Source: Niveispirillum sp943370215 (GTDB lineage: Bacteria > Pseudomonadota > Alphaproteobacteria > Azospirillales > Azospirillaceae). From it: a stretch of DNA of 64,000 nt. Shown here one piece after another: positions 46,601-54,251 of the stretch. The DNA is taken from the NCBI GenBank assembly GCA_943370215.1, contig CALRQC020000014.1, positions 59,879 through 123,878 of the forward strand. Direction: 5' to 3'. The notes under the pieces were generated by a model. The model made no database searches, was not told the DNA's origin, and saw only the letters and a program-made list of their open reading frames with translations. The position numbers and the translations under genes are program-made. Numbering within the stretch: position 1 is the stretch's first letter; every line of letters starts with the position of its first letter.

Positions 46601-46939
46601 TGCCGTAAGGTCAGAGACAATGGTCACCGGGGCAACGGTTCTATAACCACGCTTACGTATGTTTTCTATATACCGTACTTGGCCTGGGTCATCGCCCAGA
46701 AGTTTGCGCAACTGGGCAATGGCCTTATGCACCTGATTATCGCCAACGGCCAAGCCATCCCAACAGGACCGCAACAAATCCTCAGCGCTGAGGATTTCCC
46801 CGGCCCGGCTGCACAGCGCCACCAGCACATCCATGGCGCGCGGTTCGACCTTCACCGGCTGCTGGCGCTGATGATGGGTCAACGTGCAACTGGTGGCATC
46901 AACCTGCCACTCACCAAAATGGAAAAATCTTATCCGCAA
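43667..46939 (-). CDS. Membrane-bound winged-helix / STAND NTPase / TPR regulator
   Basis: This is a 1090-residue protein. Residues 1-103 form an OmpR/CadC-type winged helix (VKVEPRAMDVLVALC, NQVHKAIAQLRKLLGDD, YIENIRKRGYRTV). A P-loop NTPase of the STAND type follows: FFGRDAAITAL, Walker A GASGSGKT at 170-177, Walker B-like VLLFVDRLEAIF near 263-274, and the helical arm with AHEAMLRQWPRVTGWI. One transmembrane helix lies near 583-604, and the rest is TPR-like helical repeats. The first segment after the membrane (LMNFMVGDFADKLRPLGRLD) is typical of nSTAND1 proteins. It should bind DNA at the membrane and respond to a signal through the NTPase and TPRs. The signal is unknown. Confidence 0.87.
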   Translation of the reverse strand: MRIRFFHFGEWQVDATSCTLTHHQRQQPVKVEPRAMDVLVALCSRAGEILSAEDLLRSCWDGLAVGDNQVHKAIAQLRKLLGDDPGQVRYIENIRKRGYRTVAPVTIVSDLTATTAPSDWSEDSPFVGLDAFDESRSSVFFGRDAAITALRETLLRQAQMPGGGMVLVLGASGSGKTSLIRAGLLPALRRPDQPFRLLDSTMLDMGDISGMPLLTAVGGALLDLEVAGEPLLDGHSGETVAAALADDRAQAVGSLFARMSADTRVLLFVDRLEAIFNNPAVDEAQRRGFIAGLDRLSRTGAVLVLAACRNDFYPDVAREPVLMAAKAAGAHFDLAPPTRAEIMQMIRMPALAAGLSFGVDEESKAQLDDILCDGTADNPDALPLLQYTLHELYLQRSTSRELTVAAYHALGGIGGAIGKRAESTLNELPEASRLCLPQVLSLIVTMGGSGGVDGAARSRRMPWSSLGSEMERILVRTFVQQRLFVSLVYDGVPVFGVAHEAMLRQWPRVTGWIAQHRQALNARSRLEESARRWAEEGRRADLLLPRGKQLEEARELTRQVQIPLNLDVRSFIAASARRERQADQRRFVISVGFGLVALVALLLGLRANQAEDMAEHRRRQAEDLMNFMVGDFADKLRPLGRLDLLSDIGGKALSYFGKSNINDLSPEARMQQARALQTIAEVARARADPDAARSALLLAKKLLDANLSQGIETLDMLKDLGADAFWLGQIALDANLLDETEQYFSQYEKYTVRMNEIDPENVDAWIELSYAKNSLGSVYRSKGNGELAAKFFESSLELKRRSLEKRPDDRGLRAELADTLSWLGTVRESKGELGQALALYEQEQVELRALRAVAPSEFRWTYDLVTALLRQARLLDAMGRDAQADAMVLEGQTLAQSLVLHDPSNRIWQHALLRINWLAGSMWVQRRPLKDVLLLQKETAEKLSALARENPSNVMWRQVEIANSISIGETLLRMGAVTEAHEHLSRILASADDRIKHDGDAVHHLATGFIFLSETETSMGNPEAAKKACQEAIRLLHPIIAVDPNKFSIQDAWVRGHVCLGMSDRVTDSIKWLETIGYRRKSYLLFVKSH

Positions 46940-47518
46940 TATCGCCCCACCTGACCGATGTGCCTATGCTGGCCCCTGTTCTGCGGTTTCCCCCTTGTCA
47001 GACAAAAGCCTGCGTTGGAATCGCCCCGGATTCCGGGGACCAGCCCCGTCTCAGCTCACTCGGAGCGTCTCCTTCCTCTTGACCGTTTCCAGATGGCCTC
47101 AACCCCCGTTACTGATGATATGGAAGTCGAAGGTCATAGTCCAATCTGATTAACCCGACCACATCCACCAATGATTATGCAGGGCGCCTTTGATACCACA
47201 TATGCGTGCAGGCGCAATCCTTCCTCCCGGCTTCCCCTGCTGTCTGCCGCCCCCTTCTCCATTGCTTCCGATGCCGGAAAATGCCGTCCGGCACGAGGGA
47301 GGAGGCCTCTCCCAGGGTCGAGATTTATTGTTTAAAATCATACACTTAATGTTCGGAAGATTTTCAGAAGCACCGGTTTCCAAAAAGCTGCCCTAAGCTT
47401 GTGTCCATAGCGAACCCCGCATAGCGAACCCCGCCTGGTGAATACGGACCAAGGCAGGGGGGGGCTGGTTGGATGGAACGCCGAAGCAGTTGGCAATATC
47501 CCGGAAGAGGGTCGAGAC
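46940..47518. other. 579-bp divergent intergenic region of the STAND-regulator locus
   Basis: No convincing gene is seen on either strand. It separates two divergently transcribed genes, so it must hold both promoters. Visible signals are the 14-bp tandem repeat at 47406-47433, a small GCCGGA/TCCGGC hairpin near 47273-47292 and an AT-rich stretch near 47325-47360. A 77-codon minus-strand frame at 47150-47383 has no protein-like features. Confidence 0.6.
47406..47433. promoter_or_regulatory. Tandem 14-bp direct repeat, possible operator
   Basis: Two exact head-to-tail copies of CATAGCGAACCCCG lie 86-113 bp upstream of the ATG at 47519. OmpR-family winged helices usually bind tandem half-sites about 10-11 bp apart; the spacing here is 14. 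That makes this a candidate, not a certain, binding site for the neighbouring regulator. Confidence 0.4.
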
Positions 47519-48127
47519 ATGGATTTCCACATTCCGTCACTCATGAAGATGAATGAAGCGCTCGCTTTCGGTCGCCTGGGCACCCTCCATGGCGGAACCT
47601 ATTTTCCCCGGAGCGAACGTCCTTCGCGCCGAGACCGGTCACACCCTGCTGTCGCAAGCTTAGCCCCGAGTGCCGTCGCCTCCCCGATCAGCCTGCTGCA
47701 GCCGTCTCTTCCCCCACCGGCATCCCCGACGCTTTGCATCACCCCCCAGGCGCCCCGCCTTGATGATCTTTGGACGACCGCAGAAACGAATCAGATTGAT
47801 GGCCATGATTTTTGGGTGATCGACAGCAACCAAACCAAGGAAGAGGACGGGGCCATGGCCTTCTTCTCCTTCAACTTGGACCGTCCCTGCGATGTGGGCC
47901 TTACATTATCGATGCGGGCGGCTGACCCCGGCCCCTCTGCTTTTGAAATTATCGTCACCGGTCACGTGATCAGCCGGCATTATACGGTGGTTGACCGCTT
48001 CATCTCGCGAACATTCACCATTCCCGCCGCTGTGCTCAGCAAAGGGCGCAATGCGCTGTCCATCAGCACCATTCCAGGCTATCATGGAATCTGGATCGAA
48101 TCGGCGGGTTTCAGCCCGTTGGGCTGA
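47519..48127 (+). CDS. Hypothetical protein with C-terminal beta-sandwich-like domain
   Basis: From ATG 47519 the product is 202 residues. The first ~80 are low-complexity, rich in Pro, Ser and Arg, with no signal peptide. The last ~115 look like a jelly-roll carbohydrate- or ligand-binding fold: FWVIDSNQTKEEDGAMAFFS, VGLTLSMRAADPGPSAFEII, FTIPAAVLSKGRNALSIST and IWIESAGFS. GAGGG precedes the ATG. It is divergent from the STAND-regulator gene, so it may be its regulatory target. No family recognised. Confidence 0.65.
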   Translation: MDFHIPSLMKMNEALAFGRLGTLHGGTYFPRSERPSRRDRSHPAVASLAPSAVASPISLLQPSLPPPASPTLCITPQAPRLDDLWTTAETNQIDGHDFWVIDSNQTKEEDGAMAFFSFNLDRPCDVGLTLSMRAADPGPSAFEIIVTGHVISRHYTVVDRFISRTFTIPAAVLSKGRNALSISTIPGYHGIWIESAGFSPLG

Positions 48128-48154
48128 AACCGCAATGGTGAGATTGTCCGATTG

Positions 48155-48199
48155 AAAGCCCGGCATTTGGGGACTGCCATCCTCAGTGCCGGGCTTTTA
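48155..48199 (+). terminator. Terminator after the 202-residue hypothetical gene
   Basis: AAAGCCCGGCA and TGCCGGGCTTT form a perfect 11-bp stem around a 21-base loop, followed by TTTTAT. The right arm reaches the stop codon of the convergent ABC permease gene, which it may also terminate. Confidence 0.8.
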
Positions 48200-49330
48200 T
48201 TGACTGCGGGCCAGCATGGCACGGAACTGCGACAGGGCCATAGCCAGGAAGCCCGCCCCCAAGCCTGTCATGACCAGCAATTCCGGCCAGATAATGCCGA
48301 GCCCGGCACCACGGTAAAGAATCGCCTGGGCCAGTTGCACGAAATGCATCGTGGGTGACACCTGCACCAGCCATTGCAGCACGACCGGCATACTTTCCAG
48401 CGGCGAAGTGGCACCCGACAGCATGTTCAGCACCAGGAAAACCGGGATGCCGACCAGGGAGAATTGCGGCATGGAACGGGTGACCGTGGCCAGCAGGATG
48501 CCCAGCGACATGGTGGCAAACAGATAAAGCGCCACACAGGCCAGAAATAGCGGGATGGACCCCTCAATAGGCACGCCCAGCCAGAGCCTGACCACAAAAT
48601 GCAGCGACAGCCCTGTCGCCACCAGAATGACCAGGCCATTGGCCCAGATCTTCGCCGCCGCGATTTCAGAGGCCCCCAGCGGCATGACCAGCAGATGTTC
48701 GATGGTGCCATGCTCCCGCTCCCGGATCACGGCGGCCCCGACCAGCAGGATGGACATGATGGTGATATACTGGATCACCGCCATCACCGCCTGGAACCAC
48801 ATGCCCTCCAAGTTCGGGTTGAAATAGGTACGGGTCACCAGGGAAATCGGCGCATGGTTCACCGCATCGGGGGAGAGTGCTTCGGCCACTTCCTGGTTGA
48901 TGATGGTCTGAATATAAGCACTGCCCAGCCCCGCCATGGTCATGGCCGTGGCATCGATATTGAGCTGGATGATCGGCTGACGGCCTTCCCGCAGGTCAGC
49001 TTCCAGCCGGGGTGGCAAGTCCAGCACGAAGGCATATTTCCCCTTATCCATGGCCCGATCCACCTGCGACCGGTCAATCAATTCTGGCGTCTTGAATTGC
49101 GGGGGCAGCAGCGCATCGCGGAGGCGACGGGACAGGGCGGAGCCATCGCCATCCACCACAGCCACCCGCGCCCCGGCAACCTCCGTTTTCACGCCTGTCG
49201 CCACGGTGTAAACGCTGGCCGAGAAGCAATAGATGATGAAAGCCAGCAACACCTTGTCGGCCACCACGCTGGACAGTTCCTTGACGCCCAGATGGTAGAC
49301 CGTGACGAACCAACGCTGGATGCCACCCAT
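48197..49330 (-). CDS. yhhJ: ABC-2 type exporter permease, YhhJ-like
   Basis: The 377-residue protein has one N-terminal transmembrane helix (near 25-45), a large periplasmic domain, and five helices in the C-terminal half. That is the arrangement of YhhJ/YbhS-type ABC-2 permeases. The cytoplasmic coupling segment VIREREHGTIEHLLVMPLGASEI is diagnostic. It starts 1 bp after the stop of the large ATPase gene, so the two should form one transporter with the HlyD protein upstream. Confidence 0.9.
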   Translation of the reverse strand: MGGIQRWFVTVYHLGVKELSSVVADKVLLAFIIYCFSASVYTVATGVKTEVAGARVAVVDGDGSALSRRLRDALLPPQFKTPELIDRSQVDRAMDKGKYAFVLDLPPRLEADLREGRQPIIQLNIDATAMTMAGLGSAYIQTIINQEVAEALSPDAVNHAPISLVTRTYFNPNLEGMWFQAVMAVIQYITIMSILLVGAAVIREREHGTIEHLLVMPLGASEIAAAKIWANGLVILVATGLSLHFVVRLWLGVPIEGSIPLFLACVALYLFATMSLGILLATVTRSMPQFSLVGIPVFLVLNMLSGATSPLESMPVVLQWLVQVSPTMHFVQLAQAILYRGAGLGIIWPELLVMTGLGAGFLAMALSQFRAMLARSQ

Positions 49331-49331
49331 C

Positions 49332-52046
49332 TCAAGCCTCCTGTTTGCGCAGCAGCAGCGATGCCGCTGTCATGAAGCCCAGGGCGAACAGCCCCAGCAT
49401 GACATATTCCATATGCATGTCGCCGAACCCCCGCGCCTTGGCAAACGCCCCCAGACTGACGGTCTGGAACCAGAGGGCCGGGAAGGCCCGGCCGATCAGG
49501 GCCGCCGCACCTTCCAGGGTGGCCGCCGGGTAAAGGAAGCCCGAGAAATTGATCGCCGGCACAGCACTGATGATGGCGGTGATCAGAATGGCGGCCACCT
49601 GGGTGCGCACGAAAGTGGAGACCAGCAGCCCCAGCCCGGTCGCCGCCATGATGTAGAGCGCGCCCCCCAATAACAGGCCCATCAACGATCCATTCACCGG
49701 CACCCCGAAAAGCAGCACCGTGGTGGCGACCAGGACCAACAGACTGACGAAGCCGATCACCACATAGGGCATCTGCTTGCCCAGCAGGAATTCCGGTACC
49801 GAAGCGGGAGAGGCGTAGAGATTGGCGATCGAGCCGATCTCCCGTTCCCGCACCACGCCGATGGCCGTCAACATGCCGGGGATCATGATCATCACAATCA
49901 TGATGATCCCCGGCAGAATGGCATTGGCACTGCGGAAGGATTGATTATAGCGGAAGCGCGGCTGGACAATCGGTCCATTGGCCTGCGCCGTGGCGGCGGT
50001 GGAACGGTGCAGCAGTTCCTGGGCATACCGCTGGGCAATACCCTGCACATAGCCGCGTGCCGTTTCCGCGCGGAAGGGCATGGCGCCATCCAGATAGACC
50101 GCCAGCTCCGGCTGATGGCCATTCAGCAAATCCCGCCCGAAGGAGGGCGGAATCGCCACCACCAGCCGCAACTCCCCGCTGCGCAATCGCCGCTCAATCT
50201 CCAGATCGCCGATCACCGGCGCCCGTTCCTCGAAATAGCGGGATCCAGACAAATTCTCCACCAACTGCCGACTTTCTAGTGACTGGTCACGATCAAAAAC
50301 GGCATATGGCAGATTTTCCACATCAAACGTCACGCCATAACCGAAGGTCAGCAGCAAGATCAGTGGTCCGATCAGGGCGAAGGCAAGGCGTATCCGGTCA
50401 CGCAGAACCTCGGTCATTTCACGGCGGGCAAAGGCCCAGATCCGCCCGAAGGAAGCCGCCAGTTCCCCTTTGCCTCCCATCGTCACCGGTTCGGCCGGCA
50501 GGTCCGGCGGGGGTGGCGGCTGGCTGGGGGAGGCTTCCTCCAGAAAGGTGATGAAAGACTCCTCCAGCGTCGCCCCGCCCTTGGCGTCGCGCAGCTCCGT
50601 CGGGGTGCCCACCGCCAGCACCCGGCCGGAATGCATCAGGGAGATGCGGTCGCAGCGTTCCGCCTCATTCATGAAATGGGTGGAAACGAAGATGGTCACC
50701 CCGTCGCGGCGCGACAGGTCGGCCAGATGCCGCCAGAACAGGTCGCGCGCCGCCGGGTCAACGCCCGATGTCGGTTCATCCAGGATCAGCACATCGGGCT
50801 TATGCAGGCAGGCGGCCGCCAGTTGCAGCCGCTGGCGGATGCCCAGCGGCAGGGAAGCCGGCAATTCATCCGCCACCTCTGCCAGCCCGAAGGTTTGCAA
50901 CGCCTCATCCGTGCGGGCCTGCACGGCCGCCGCATCCATGCGGTAAAGCCGGGCGTGCAGCAGCAGGTTGGCGCGGACGCTCAATTCCTCATAAAGCGAG
51001 AAGCTTTGCGACATATAGCCGACACGCAGCCGCGTTTGCATGTCCGCCGCCCCGATGGGCCGGCCCAGCAGGCTGGCCGTGCCCTCGGTCGCCGGCAACA
51101 GGCCGGTCAGCATCTTCATCGTGGTGGTCTTGCCGCAGCCGTTGGAGCCGAGGAAGCCGAAAATCTCCCCCCTGGCGATGCGGAAACTGACATGATCCAC
51201 GGCCGTGAAGGCGCCGAACCGCCTTGTCAGCCCATCCGCCACAATGGCATCCGGCCCGTCATGCAGCACGCGCGGCGGCATCACCAGGGCGACCCCCGCC
51301 CCGCCCCCGGCGGCCAGATTGGCAAAGGCCTGTTCGGGATTATCGGCGCCGGCCTGTTGCAGCACCGCCTGCATCGGCCCCGCCGCCAGCACCCGCCCTT
51401 CATCCACCACCACCAGATGCTGGAAGCGCGCCGCCTCCTCCATATAGGCCGTCGCCACGATGACGGTCATGCCCGGCCGTTCGGCGCGGATATTGTCAAT
51501 CAGGCTCCAGAACTGGCGGCGTGACAGCGGGTCCACGCCCGTGGTCGGCTCATCCAGAATCAGCAGGTCGGGATCATGGATCAGGGAGCAGCAGAGCGAG
51601 AGTTTCTGCTTCATCCCGCCCGACAGCTTGCCCGCCGGCCGATCGGGAAACGGGTCCAGCCCGGTGGCGCGCAGCAACCGATCGATGCGCTGCCGCCGCT
51701 CCGCCGCCGACTGGCCGAACAGCCGGCCGAAAAAGTCGATATTTTCCGCCACCGACAGGGTGGGATAGAGGTTGCGGCCCAACCCCTGGGGCATATAGGC
51801 GATACGCGGGGCGACAAGATCGCGGTGCTGGGCGTCGGCCATATCGCCGCCCAGCACCCGCACTTGGCCCGTTTGCAGCGCGCGCACCCCGGCGACCAGG
51901 CCCAGCAGGGTGGATTTGCCCACCCCATCCGGCCCGATCACCGCCACGGTGGCACCGGCCGGCACCTCCAGGCTGACGGCATCCAGGGCCGCCTTGTCCC
52001 CATAATGGTGGGAAACGGCGCTCAATGTGATGGCGGCTTCAGACAT
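49332..52046 (-). CDS. rbbA: Fused ABC transporter: two ATPase domains plus ABC-2 permease (RbbA/YhiH type)
   Basis: The 904-residue protein has two ABC domains in tandem. The first has Walker A GPDGVGKST and signature LSGGMKQKL; the second has Walker A GSNGCGKTT and a changed signature SLPLGIRQRLQLA. Both have LILDEPT and a switch His or equivalent. From about residue 530 an ABC-2 permease with the motif GVVREREIGSIANLYASP follows. This layout and length match E. coli RbbA (YhiH, about 910 residues), reported as a ribosome-associated ATPase but probably an exporter. It works with the adaptor upstream (36-bp gap) and the permease downstream (1-bp gap). Confidence 0.93.
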   Translation of the reverse strand: MSEAAITLSAVSHHYGDKAALDAVSLEVPAGATVAVIGPDGVGKSTLLGLVAGVRALQTGQVRVLGGDMADAQHRDLVAPRIAYMPQGLGRNLYPTLSVAENIDFFGRLFGQSAAERRQRIDRLLRATGLDPFPDRPAGKLSGGMKQKLSLCCSLIHDPDLLILDEPTTGVDPLSRRQFWSLIDNIRAERPGMTVIVATAYMEEAARFQHLVVVDEGRVLAAGPMQAVLQQAGADNPEQAFANLAAGGGAGVALVMPPRVLHDGPDAIVADGLTRRFGAFTAVDHVSFRIARGEIFGFLGSNGCGKTTTMKMLTGLLPATEGTASLLGRPIGAADMQTRLRVGYMSQSFSLYEELSVRANLLLHARLYRMDAAAVQARTDEALQTFGLAEVADELPASLPLGIRQRLQLAAACLHKPDVLILDEPTSGVDPAARDLFWRHLADLSRRDGVTIFVSTHFMNEAERCDRISLMHSGRVLAVGTPTELRDAKGGATLEESFITFLEEASPSQPPPPPDLPAEPVTMGGKGELAASFGRIWAFARREMTEVLRDRIRLAFALIGPLILLLTFGYGVTFDVENLPYAVFDRDQSLESRQLVENLSGSRYFEERAPVIGDLEIERRLRSGELRLVVAIPPSFGRDLLNGHQPELAVYLDGAMPFRAETARGYVQGIAQRYAQELLHRSTAATAQANGPIVQPRFRYNQSFRSANAILPGIIMIVMIMIPGMLTAIGVVREREIGSIANLYASPASVPEFLLGKQMPYVVIGFVSLLVLVATTVLLFGVPVNGSLMGLLLGGALYIMAATGLGLLVSTFVRTQVAAILITAIISAVPAINFSGFLYPAATLEGAAALIGRAFPALWFQTVSLGAFAKARGFGDMHMEYVMLGLFALGFMTAASLLLRKQEA

Positions 52047-52082
52047 GGGCTGACCCCCAGGGCGACAGCGGGAAGGAATGGG

Positions 52083-53075
52083 TCAGCGGGCCGGCTTGGG
52101 CGGCAGTTTCACCGCCAGATCCGCCGGCCATTTCGCCCCCAGTTCCGTCAGCACATAGCCCTGGCCGGTCAGCCCGGCGCGGACATAATCCCGATAGGTT
52201 TCCAGCAATTGCGGGTCGACCGACAGCTTCACCCGGTACATCAGCTTTTCCCGCTCATCGCTGGTTTCCACCGTCTTGGGCGTGAACTGCGCCTCTGCGG
52301 CCACGAAGGAAACGCGGGCGGGGATGACATAGGTGGGGGCGGCATCCAGCACGATCCGCGCCTCTGACCCATGCGCCACCCGGCCTGCCTGGGAGGTGGG
52401 CAGGAAGATGGTCATATAGACATCGCTGAGATCCAGCAGGGTGGCCACCCGCCCGCCGGCGGCCAGCACCTCCCCCGGATGGGCCAGCTTATATTCAATG
52501 CGGCCGGCAATGGGGGCGGCCAACACCATATCGGCAATGGTACTGTCGATCTGCGCCACCTGGGCGCGGGCCTGTTCCACGGCGGCCTTGGCATCGGCGA
52601 CCGTTGCCTCTGCCGCCTGGATATTGGCGTAGTTCACCTCATGCTGGGATTTGCGGCGATCCACCTCCGACGCGGGCGTGGCGGATGTTTTCAGCAATTC
52701 CTGCACCCGGCGCAGTTCCACGCCGGAAAGCTTATATTCCGCCTGCCGGATGGCCACCATGGCCTCGGCCTGGGTCACCCCGGTTTCCGCCCGGCGCAAG
52801 GCCGCCTGGGACGCAGCCAGTTCAGCCTTCAAGGTGGTGGTATCCAGATTGGCCACCACCCCGCCGCGCGGCACGGCATCGCCTTCACGGACAGTGATTT
52901 CCACCAGTTTGCCGGCATATTTGGTGGCGATATCAACCCGCTCCACCTCCATCCGACCATTGGCGGTGGCAAGGCCGGCTGGCAATTGCCCCGCCCGGCT
53001 CTGTTGCCAATAGAAAAAACCACCGGCCCCCAGGGCAGCCACGGCGACAATGATCAGCAATGGTGCGGCACGCAT
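52083..53075 (-). CDS. HlyD-family membrane-fusion (periplasmic adaptor) protein, YhiI-like
   Basis: The 330-residue protein has one N-terminal anchor helix (LLIIVAVAALGAGGFFYW). A split lipoyl domain (GKLVEITVREGDAVPRGGVV, PIAGRIEYKLAHPGEVLAAG) brackets a coiled-coil hairpin (about 85-180). A beta-barrel domain (VYMTIFLPTSQAGRV) follows. ATG 53075 has GGGGGA eight bases upstream; an upstream in-frame start at 53105 would put charged residues before the helix. It should bridge the two ABC proteins encoded downstream to an outer-membrane channel encoded elsewhere. Confidence 0.92.
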   Translation of the reverse strand: MRAAPLLIIVAVAALGAGGFFYWQQSRAGQLPAGLATANGRMEVERVDIATKYAGKLVEITVREGDAVPRGGVVANLDTTTLKAELAASQAALRRAETGVTQAEAMVAIRQAEYKLSGVELRRVQELLKTSATPASEVDRRKSQHEVNYANIQAAEATVADAKAAVEQARAQVAQIDSTIADMVLAAPIAGRIEYKLAHPGEVLAAGGRVATLLDLSDVYMTIFLPTSQAGRVAHGSEARIVLDAAPTYVIPARVSFVAAEAQFTPKTVETSDEREKLMYRVKLSVDPQLLETYRDYVRAGLTGQGYVLTELGAKWPADLAVKLPPKPAR

Positions 53076-53152
53076 ACTGAATTCCCCCTGGGGTTTTCCG
53101 TTCACATTGGAAAGGCTCTAAACCTCATCGCCAATTGCCGCATTGCGGAAGA

Positions 53153-54070
53153 TCAATTCGTCACCGAAGTGTTTCCACTTTCCCCCGCCTCTGCCAGCAG
53201 CCAGTCGCGGAAGGCCACCAGCGGGGCATAGCGCTCCTTCTCCGCTGGATAGACGAGGTGATAACCACCCCCATCCTGCCCAGCCAGGCCGGGCAGGCGA
53301 CAGAGGCTGCCATCGGCCAGCTCATCAGCCACCAGGATGCCGGGCACCAGGGCACAGCCCAGACCGGCCACGGCGGCGCGAATGACCAGCAGGAACTGTT
53401 CGAACACCAGCACCGGCTGATGCGGGTCCGCCGTCAGCCCCTGGGCGGCAAACCAATGGCCCCAGGCGGTGGGCCTGGTTTCCTGCTGCAACAGGGTGGC
53501 GCGGGCCAGATCGGCCGGTTGATGCAGACCCAGCCTTGCCACCAGGGCCGGGGCTGCCACGGGCACCAGCTCCTCCCCGAAGAAACGATGGCAGATCAGA
53601 CCGGTGTTACCAGGATCAACGCTCATGATCGCCGCATCGATCCCTTCCGCCCGCAAATTAAAGGGGCGCACCCGGGTGGAGAAATTGACACTGATATCCC
53701 GGTGCCGGGCAAAAAAGCCGCCCATACGTGGGATCAGCCAGCGGGCACCAAAGGTGGGCAGGATGGCCAGATCCAGCGTACCGCCCCCGCCGGCAAAGGC
53801 GATGGTCTGTGCCGCCGCCTGGGCGATACGGCCCAACGCATCGCGCGCCTGTTCGGCCAGGAAGCGCCCCGCCGGGGTCAGCACCACGCGCTGGCGCACC
53901 CGTTCAAACAGCACCACACCCAACTGCCCTTCCAGTTGGGCCACCTGCCGGCTGATCGCGCCCTGGGTCTGGTTCAGCTCCAGCGCCGCCGCCCGGAATC
54001 CGCCCAGCCGGGCCGCCGCTTCAAAGGCAATCAGGGCGGCGGTGCTGGGGATCAGGCGGCGGGAAAACAT
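53153..54070 (-). CDS. LysR-family regulator, likely of glutarate catabolism (GcdR-like)
   Basis: The 305-residue protein has the LysR winged helix (ALIAFEAAARLGGFRAAALELNQTQ-type region at 12-36, then AISRQVAQLEGQLGVVLFER) and a periplasmic-binding-like effector domain of the GcvA subgroup. It is divergent from gcdH across 181 bp that contain a perfect inverted repeat. LysR genes next to gcdH in pseudomonads regulate glutarate use, hence the proposed role. The inducer is not shown by the sequence. Confidence 0.9.
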   Translation of the reverse strand: MFSRRLIPSTAALIAFEAAARLGGFRAAALELNQTQGAISRQVAQLEGQLGVVLFERVRQRVVLTPAGRFLAEQARDALGRIAQAAAQTIAFAGGGGTLDLAILPTFGARWLIPRMGGFFARHRDISVNFSTRVRPFNLRAEGIDAAIMSVDPGNTGLICHRFFGEELVPVAAPALVARLGLHQPADLARATLLQQETRPTAWGHWFAAQGLTADPHQPVLVFEQFLLVIRAAVAGLGCALVPGILVADELADGSLCRLPGLAGQDGGGYHLVYPAEKERYAPLVAFRDWLLAEAGESGNTSVTN

Positions 54071-54137
54071 GGGTGCGGATCAGCCAGAAGATGATGAGGG
54101 TTCATGGCAATCTACCACGCATTTTCTGCGAAGATGA

Positions 54138-54172
54138 CACCAACTTGATGCTGATTAGGCATCAAGTTGGTG
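54138..54172. promoter_or_regulatory. 14-bp perfect inverted repeat with T-N11-A core, probable LysR operator
   Basis: CACCAACTTGATGC and GCATCAAGTTGGTG are separated by TGATTAG. The centre TGC-TGATTAG-GCA has the T-N11-A form bound by LysR-type regulators. It lies 68 bp upstream of the LysR start and 80 bp upstream of gcdH. Confidence 0.65.
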
Positions 54173-54251
54173 AGAAAACATGGTTTGCCGGGGGCCCCGC
54201 AGAGGCGTAAGCCAGAGACAGCAACCGCCCTTCCAACCCAGAGGACAGATG

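Noticed and set aside
43667..46939. STAND NTPase considered as an antiphage (Avs-like) defence protein.
   Set aside because: It carries a DNA-binding winged helix and a membrane helix, with no nuclease, TIR or other effector domain nearby.
47150..47383. A 77-codon minus-strand frame in the divergent intergenic region.
   Set aside because: No ribosome site, no protein-like composition, and it spans the likely promoter area.
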